NCBI GenBank assembly: GCA_045539315.1
Contig: JAZQFC010000038.1
Location: 42,380-106,379 of the forward strand
Direction of reading: 5' to 3'
DNA from: RUG11462 sp045539315
Lineage (GTDB): Bacteria; Bacillota; Clostridia; Oscillospirales; Acutalibacteraceae
DNA length: 64,000 nt
In this document: positions 58,836 through 64,000 of the stretch, piece after piece
How the letters are laid out: the number at the start of each line of letters is the position of its first letter
Numbering within the stretch: position 1 is the first letter of the stretch
Made by a program: the position numbers and the translations under genes
The notes under the pieces: model-generated
Seen by the model: only the letters and a program-made list of their open reading frames with translations
Told to the model about the DNA's origin: nothing
Databases searched by the model: none

Positions 58836-59678
58836 TTAAAATATAACAAAATATAAAATAAGTATAATTGCTAGAATTATTCTATAATAACCAAATACTT
58901 TGAAATCGTGTTTTTTAATATAATTCATTAAGAATTTAGCGCAGAACAATGATACAACAAAAGCAGTAATCATACCAACTATCATAACAACAATTTCGTT
59001 AGCAGAAAAATTAATTCCGTTTTCTGAAAATAAATCAAGGCATTTTAATGCAGAAGTGCCAACCATTGCAGGAATTGCTAAAAAGAATGAAAATTCAGCA
59101 GATAATGTTCTTGAACAGCAAAGAATCATTGCACCTAAAATTGTAGCACCTGAACGAGATGTTCCGGGAATTATTGATAACACTTGAAAACATCCTATGA
59201 AAAATGCAGTTAAGTATGATAAGTTATCAACAGAATCTATCTTTGTTTTTAAAATACCTTTTTTAAATAGTGTTTCAACAACGATAAACAAAACACCATA
59301 AACCAAAAGCATAATAGCAATTGAAAGTGGGTTTTCTAAATACTTTTCAATTATATCATTAAAAAGTAAATACGCTACAATAGCAGGCAAACAAGCAACA
59401 ATGACTTTGAACCATAATTGACATGTATCTTTCTTTTGTTCTAAATCTTTTTTTGGCGAAAATGGATTCAACCTATTAAAGAACAAACAAACAATTGCAA
59501 GAATTGCTGCAAGTTGAATTAAATATTCAAACATTCCCATAAATTCATTTGAAACATTACTTGAAAAAGGGAAGAAGTTTTCATATAAAATCAAATGTCC
59601 TGTACTACTTATCGGTAGCCATTCTGTTATGCCTTCGACAATTGCATAAAAGAAAGCATTAATTGCGTCTAATATCAT
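58836..59678 (-). CDS. uppP: Undecaprenyl-diphosphatase
   Basis: A 280-aa integral membrane phosphatase (BacA family) that recycles the undecaprenyl carrier of cell-wall synthesis; it can confer bacitracin tolerance. The two active-site segments are 'IVEGITEWLPISSTGHLIL' (about 15-33) and 'IIPGTSRSGATILGAMIL'. It is followed upstream, on the same strand, by ung and alr with short gaps, so alr-ung-uppP is probably one operon. Confidence 0.96.
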   Translation of the reverse strand: MILDAINAFFYAIVEGITEWLPISSTGHLILYENFFPFSSNVSNEFMGMFEYLIQLAAILAIVCLFFNRLNPFSPKKDLEQKKDTCQLWFKVIVACLPAIVAYLLFNDIIEKYLENPLSIAIMLLVYGVLFIVVETLFKKGILKTKIDSVDNLSYLTAFFIGCFQVLSIIPGTSRSGATILGAMILCCSRTLSAEFSFFLAIPAMVGTSALKCLDLFSENGINFSANEIVVMIVGMITAFVVSLFCAKFLMNYIKKHDFKVFGYYRIILAIILILYFVIF

Positions 59679-59689
59679 AATTTACTCCT

Positions 59690-60358
59690 TTAAAGTTGCC
59701 AATCAATTGGCGTTTGACCGTTTTTAATTAAAAAATCATTTGTTTTTGAGAAAGGTTTGCTTCCAAAGAATCCGTTATATGCCGATAATGGACTTGGATG
59801 AGCCGATTCAATAATCAAGTGGTTTTTATTTGTTATAAGAGTTTTTTTAGACCTAGCATTTGCACCCCAAAGGATAAAAACAACCGGTTTTTCTCTGTTG
59901 TTTAAAATTTCAATAGTTTTATCAGTTAACTTCTCCCAACCCATACCTTTGTGTGAATTAGGGGAAGCTTCTCTAACAGTTAACACAGCATTTAGAAGTA
60001 AAACACCTTGATTTGCCCATTTTGTCAAGTCACCACTATTAAATGGTTGGTCAATTCCAAGGTCATCCTTTTGCTCTTTATAAATGTTTATGAGTGAAGG
60101 TGGTGGCTTAATACCTTGTTTTACAGAAAAACAAAGTCCATGAGCCTGACCATATCCGTGATAAGGGTCTTGACCTATTATAACGGCTTTAACATCGTTG
60201 TAATCAGTTAGTTTATATGCATTAAATATATCATCCATTGGTGGATATATAGTTTTAGTAAAATATTCACTTTTAAGAAATTGTCGTAATTTTTTATAGT
60301 AATCTGATTCAAATTCTTGTTTTAAAATCAAATCCCAACTATTATTCAAACAAACCAT
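59690..60358 (-). CDS. ung: Uracil-DNA glycosylase
   Basis: A 222-aa family 1 UDG that removes uracil from DNA. The catalytic water-activating loop is 'VIIGQDPYHGYGQAHGLCFS' with D64 (same number as E. coli), and the leucine loop is 'ESAHPSPLSAYNGFFGSKPF' with the catalytic His. It starts two bases after the alr stop, with its ribosome site within the end of alr, and is followed by uppP 11 bases later. Confidence 0.97.
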   Translation of the reverse strand: MVCLNNSWDLILKQEFESDYYKKLRQFLKSEYFTKTIYPPMDDIFNAYKLTDYNDVKAVIIGQDPYHGYGQAHGLCFSVKQGIKPPPSLINIYKEQKDDLGIDQPFNSGDLTKWANQGVLLLNAVLTVREASPNSHKGMGWEKLTDKTIEILNNREKPVVFILWGANARSKKTLITNKNHLIIESAHPSPLSAYNGFFGSKPFSKTNDFLIKNGQTPIDWQL

Positions 60359-60360
60359 AA

Positions 60361-61545
60361 TTAGTCCTTTTTATTATAAATAAAGTTTACAACACAAACC
60401 TCTTTGCCGTCTTTGTAATACACTCTTGGCACTCTTTTACCAACCAAACAAACAGTTTCATAGTTGATTGTATCGCAAAGAGAAGAAAATTCGTCAATAG
60501 TGAGTTTATCATCGCCAAATAAAACTACTTCATCTCCAACATTAACATTATCAATATCTGTAACGTCAACAATTATCTGGTCCATACAAACTCTACCCAA
60601 AACATTTGCTTTTTTGCCATTTATAATAACATAACCTTTATTAGAAAGACTACGAGAATAACCATCGGCATAGCCAACAGGAATTGTTGCAACTTTCATC
60701 TCGTCTTTTGCAGTAAAAGTTTTACCATAAGAAACTGTGTCGCCACGATTAATGTTTTTTATCATTGAAATAACAGATTTTAAAATAAATGCAGGTCTTA
60801 AATCAAATTCAGAAAAATGTTTTGATGGTTGCAAACCATATAGAATAATTCCAGGTCTAACCATATCTAAATGATAGTTTTTGTGTTTTAAAGTTGCCGC
60901 AGAATTAGAGCAATGTTTAATTTCGAATTTTAAGTTGTTATTCTCAAGTTTTTCAATGCAACTATCAAACAATTTATACTGCATTTCAGTATGCTTACCG
61001 TCTTCATCATTATCAAAATCAGCAGTTGAAAAATGAGTAAAAATACCTTCCGGAATAAGATTTTTGTTGTTAAAACAATTTAATATTTTATTAATAACAG
61101 AATCATCGTCAAAACTATGATAGCAAAAACCTAATCTACCCATACCTGTATCAATTTTAATATGTACTTTAATTTTTAAATCTTCTTTTTGTGCCTGATT
61201 TAACAATTCATTAGCATAATTTTCGTCTAAAACTGCTTGTGAAATATCATTTTCACATAAATGCTTTGCAAGATAAACCGGTGTATAACCTAAAATTAAA
61301 ATTGGTTTTTTTATGCCAAAACCTCGCAATTGCAAAGCCTCTTCAATATTTGAAACTGCAAACCAATCGGCGCCTAGTTTTTCTAATTCTTGTGAAATAA
61401 CTTTAGAACCGTGACCATAAGCATCCGCTTTGACAACAGCCATAAATTTAGTTTCTTTATTTAAATTTGACTTGATTAAATCGAAATTGTGCTTAATATT
61501 ATCAAGATTAATTTCAGCCCAAGTTCGTGATAAAAATAAAGACAT
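60361..61545 (-). CDS. alr: Alanine racemase
   Basis: A 394-aa PLP enzyme that makes D-alanine for peptidoglycan. 'MAVVKADAYGHGSKVIS' holds the PLP lysine K39; 'HIKIDTGMGRLGF' and 'HCSNSAA' follow in the barrel; the catalytic Tyr lies in 'DTVSYGKTF' and 'NVLGRVCMDQIIVDVTDI' is typical of the C-terminal domain. First gene of alr-ung-uppP, with its own consensus promoter. Confidence 0.97.
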   Translation of the reverse strand: MSLFLSRTWAEINLDNIKHNFDLIKSNLNKETKFMAVVKADAYGHGSKVISQELEKLGADWFAVSNIEEALQLRGFGIKKPILILGYTPVYLAKHLCENDISQAVLDENYANELLNQAQKEDLKIKVHIKIDTGMGRLGFCYHSFDDDSVINKILNCFNNKNLIPEGIFTHFSTADFDNDEDGKHTEMQYKLFDSCIEKLENNNLKFEIKHCSNSAATLKHKNYHLDMVRPGIILYGLQPSKHFSEFDLRPAFILKSVISMIKNINRGDTVSYGKTFTAKDEMKVATIPVGYADGYSRSLSNKGYVIINGKKANVLGRVCMDQIIVDVTDIDNVNVGDEVVLFGDDKLTIDEFSSLCDTINYETVCLVGKRVPRVYYKDGKEVCVVNFIYNKKD

Positions 61546-61575
61546 AATAAATACCTTCTTTTAAATATTAAAAAT

Positions 61576-61604
61576 ATTATATAACAAAATATGAATTAAG
61601 TCAA
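61576..61604 (-). promoter_or_regulatory. sigma-A promoter of alr-ung-uppP
   Basis: Minus strand TTGACT, 17 bases, TATAAT; about 31 bases before the alr start. Confidence 0.85.
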
Positions 61605-61662
61605 TGAATATCAAATCAACTAAAGCATATAATAATATATAATATTTTAAGGAGATGATAAA

Positions 61663-61764
61663 ATGGATGATAAAAACACTAATAATGTTAGTGAAGAATT
61701 TGTAGGCGATAATGAAGATTTCATCTTTTTAGAATCAGATATAAAGCCACATTCTGAAAGATGA
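61663..61764 (+). CDS. 33-aa acidic small protein
   Basis: A 33-residue protein starting 'MDDKNTNNVSEEFVGD' and ending 'FLESDIKPHSER', strongly acidic, with no helix or cysteine. Evidence for it being real: AAGGAG eight bases before ATG, and a TATAAT at 61638-61643. It is divergent from alr and its stop lies one base from the stop of the convergent U32 gene, with no terminator between. No homologue is known to me. Confidence 0.55.
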   Translation: MDDKNTNNVSEEFVGDNEDFIFLESDIKPHSER

Positions 61765-61765
61765 T

Positions 61766-63790
61766 TTATAAAACACCTTTAAAATAAAGACCGCGTGTAT
61801 AATCTTTATTAAAAGACTTGTTGCTTTCGTAAATTGATATTACTTCATCAACTTCATCAGCAGTTTCATCTGTGAAAGATAATAAAATAAAATCTAATTT
61901 GTTTAAAAATTCTTTTTTATCTGCCATATAAATCGGTCTGTTGTTAATCATTTTTGTCACACCATCTTCACACAAAATAGGGAAGTCAATGTTTTTTCTG
62001 TCCGAAATTTTATGATTACAATTTGCACAACCATTATTTGCTTTAATAGGGCAGTTTCTAAATATCATCAAAGGCAGTTTTCCGTAAGCCAATATACCAA
62101 AAGGTTTGCTTGATTTAATGTTGGATATTTGAGTGTCTGATAACTCAACAGAAAGCGTACAATAATCAGCATCTATAAAATCTAATGAATATGAATTAAA
62201 GATATTTGTTGATGGTGCTAAAACGGTAGTGAAACCTAGTTCTTTCAAAAGATTTAAACTACCAATGTTTTGTATTAACGAATAACTAACTCCTATTTGT
62301 TTAAGTTTTGTTAGTTTTTCAACGTCTAATTCTGAATAATAAACAGGTGTTTTAATGCCTATAGTAAAACCTGAATTAATTAATTCTTTAACCTTTTCAA
62401 TATTACTTGATAACGGAATAAAAACAACTTTATTATTTAATTTTTTTGTGATTTGATTTAAATTGTGAACACTTACAAAGGTTTTGGTTGAATTAACTTT
62501 CTTTTCTATGTTATTAAATTTTTCATTAAAATAATAGGGAATAGGTTTTGTTTTTGACCTTTCATCATTTAATTTATTTATTGCATTTTCTTTTAAAGAA
62601 GAAAGAATTTTATTAGAAACAAATAAATTTTGTTCTATTTTTACTTCAATATCTTTTGCGAAATATGGTGTTGAACCTAATTTAGATAATTTTGAGGCGA
62701 TTTCATCACTTGTAGTTGGCTTGTTTATTGCTTTATCAGGCAATTCATCCTTAACTTCAACTGTATTTACACCATCACTTAACTTTAAATAACTTTTGTT
62801 TTCAGTAAATTCAGCAAATAACGAAACATTAACACTAGGTCTTTCTCTTCGATACAATTCGTGAATAGAATTTTTAATCTTTTTAGATTTTTCTATATCT
62901 TGTTCAGAACGAATACCAAACATATCTTTTGTTACATTTTCAGAAAAATAACCATCTGTAAAGCCCGAACGAGAAAATGTTGATTTTAACACATCGAGAC
63001 TTTCAAATTTGTTTTCATAATTTTCTCTAAAACATAATGCGGAATGTGTAGCAGCGGCTACGTATTCTGCATTTTTCATTCTGCCTTCAATTTTAAGCGA
63101 CTTAATTCCCAAACTTTTTAATTTATCAAAATGTTGAAATAAATTAATATCTTTTAGACTTAAATCATAACCGTTGCCGTTTTCAACTTTGAAAGGTAAT
63201 CTGCAAGGTTGAGCGCACAAACCTCTATTACCACTTCTTGAGCCTAAAACTGAACTTAATAAGCATTGTCCTGAAACGCACATACAATGCGCGCCGGAAA
63301 CGAAAATTTCAACCTCCACGCCTACTTTATTTGCATAGTTTGTTATTTTAACCAAATCAGAATATGAATTTTCACGTGCAAGAACAACTCTTTTGAATCC
63401 GTGTTGTTTTAAAAATTTAACTCCATCAACATTATGTATAGTCATTTGTGTAGAAGCGTGTAAAGGCATATTAGGAGCAGCCTTTTTTATAATACTTGCA
63501 AGACCTAAATCATTTATTATAATTGCATCAATACCTGCTTCACAAGCCGATTTTACCACTTTTAAAGCGTTTTTTATCTCATCATCGTTAACAAGTGTAT
63601 TCAAAGCCAAATATGCTTTTACACCTCGAATATGACAATATTTTGATATATCTTTTAAATCTTCAATTGAAAAGTTTTGAGCATTTCTGCGCGCATTAAA
63701 ATCACCAACACCAAAATATATGGCGTCAGCACCAGTTCTTACTGCAGATATTAAAGATTCTCTGTTTCCGACAGGAGATAAAATTTCCAT
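61766..63790 (-). CDS. U32-family protein, long form with C-terminal extension (RlhA/YdcP-like)
   Basis: A 674-aa U32 protein. 'MEILSPVGNRESLISAVRTG' opens the barrel, 'VEIFVSGAHCMCVSGQCLLS' and 'GNRGLCAQPCRLPF' form the Cys-rich signature, and 'KSLKIEGRMKNAEYVAAAT' follows. From about residue 300 comes an extension ending in a second Cys cluster 'CPIKANNGCANCNH'. The long form with a DUF3656-type region is shared with E. coli RlhA, which hydroxylates a cytidine of 23S rRNA, and with other tRNA/rRNA hydroxylation factors. Which RNA is modified here cannot be told. Confidence 0.85.
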   Translation of the reverse strand: MEILSPVGNRESLISAVRTGADAIYFGVGDFNARRNAQNFSIEDLKDISKYCHIRGVKAYLALNTLVNDDEIKNALKVVKSACEAGIDAIIINDLGLASIIKKAAPNMPLHASTQMTIHNVDGVKFLKQHGFKRVVLARENSYSDLVKITNYANKVGVEVEIFVSGAHCMCVSGQCLLSSVLGSRSGNRGLCAQPCRLPFKVENGNGYDLSLKDINLFQHFDKLKSLGIKSLKIEGRMKNAEYVAAATHSALCFRENYENKFESLDVLKSTFSRSGFTDGYFSENVTKDMFGIRSEQDIEKSKKIKNSIHELYRRERPSVNVSLFAEFTENKSYLKLSDGVNTVEVKDELPDKAINKPTTSDEIASKLSKLGSTPYFAKDIEVKIEQNLFVSNKILSSLKENAINKLNDERSKTKPIPYYFNEKFNNIEKKVNSTKTFVSVHNLNQITKKLNNKVVFIPLSSNIEKVKELINSGFTIGIKTPVYYSELDVEKLTKLKQIGVSYSLIQNIGSLNLLKELGFTTVLAPSTNIFNSYSLDFIDADYCTLSVELSDTQISNIKSSKPFGILAYGKLPLMIFRNCPIKANNGCANCNHKISDRKNIDFPILCEDGVTKMINNRPIYMADKKEFLNKLDFILLSFTDETADEVDEVISIYESNKSFNKDYTRGLYFKGVL

Positions 63791-63928
63791 AAAGTACGTC
63801 CTTGTGTTTTATTGAATTATATTATACAACAAATTTTAAAAAATTAAAACACTATTTTTAAATTTTACGAATATAAAATTAAAATTTGCTAATAATTATT
63901 GTGTAATATTTAAAAAGGAGAAATGATT

Positions 63929-64000
63929 ATGAAAAAAATTCTTTCATTTATTATTTGTTTATGTGTTCTTTTGTGCTTATCTGCTTGTGGAAACAACGAT
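63929..64000 (+). CDS. Lipoprotein, cut by the window end
   Basis: The first 24 codons are visible: 'MKKILSFIICLCVLLCLSAC' then GNND. This is a type II signal peptide with lipobox LSAC, so the mature protein would start at Cys20 as a membrane-anchored lipoprotein. AAAAAGGAG lies nine bases upstream of ATG 63929. The rest is outside the window, so no function can be given. Confidence 0.8.
   Translation, partial: MKKILSFIICLCVLLCLSACGNND

Noticed and set aside
1..64000. Mobile elements, prophage or transferred island
   Set aside because: No transposase, integrase, phage structural gene, attachment duplication or composition break was found; the one repeat element at 29.2 kb carries no gene.

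Overview
The window looks like a chromosomal segment of a low-GC, spore-forming Clostridia, probably a gut or rumen member of the Oscillospirales/Ruminococcus side. The evidence is low GC and strong AAGGAG-type ribosome sites, T-box leaders, spore genes (spoIVA, an alpha/beta SASP, a SleB-type lytic enzyme), the ctsR-mcsA-mcsB-clpC operon, cohesin and dockerin modules, and secreted proteins with poly-Thr linkers. I see no phage, insertion sequence, integrase or CRISPR array. The assignment to a family is inference.

Layout. 1-4.2 kb: a MarR regulator with a heterodimeric ABC exporter. 4.2-8.7 kb: a zinc-ribbon membrane protein, then a cohesin-bearing and a dockerin-bearing secreted protein. 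8.7-9.4 kb: sleB-like. 9.4-20.4 kb: a threonine T-box, thrS, fhs, a mutarotase-like protein, then a rhamnose pathway (aldo/keto reductase, rhaB, rhaA, rhaD) ending in a cytoplasmic clan GH-D-like glycosidase. 20.4-25.7 kb: a zinc-type ArsR/HMA/P1B-ATPase efflux operon and a MacB-like ABC protein. 25.7-32.3 kb: two large secreted carbohydrate-binding proteins, two paralogous 47/48-aa small proteins, an intergenic repeat element and a divergent AraC regulator. 32.3-36.8 kb: ileS with a T-box, ribU with an FMN riboswitch, tRNA-Gln. 37-39.8 kb: a two-domain glycosyl/glycerophosphotransferase. 39.8-47.5 kb: thyX-tmk, DJ-1-like, 5-FCL, mltG, U32, class A PBP. 47.5-54.3 kb: SASP, WYL regulator, an unknown protein, three tRNAs, polysaccharide deacetylase, yajC, spoIVA and a Cys-rich 37-aa protein. 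54.3-64 kb: the CtsR operon, uppP, ung, alr, a 33-aa acidic protein, a second U32 protein and the start of a lipoprotein.

The most interesting signal is a probable small regulon. Three promoters, those of the cohesin/dockerin operon, of the 47-aa/1050-aa operon and of the 510-aa/48-aa operon, each carry a related 35-bp element with two CAAT half sites exactly 22 bp apart. Two are 31/35 identical. The third copy lies between the 510-aa gene and a divergent AraC-family gene, the natural candidate regulator. The three large secreted proteins share a C-terminal domain with the core RLN...GIRFY. The two tiny proteins in the regulon have identical last 19 residues despite seven synonymous codon differences, so they are real, selected proteins of unknown function. 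Together this suggests an undescribed extracellular glycan-handling system.
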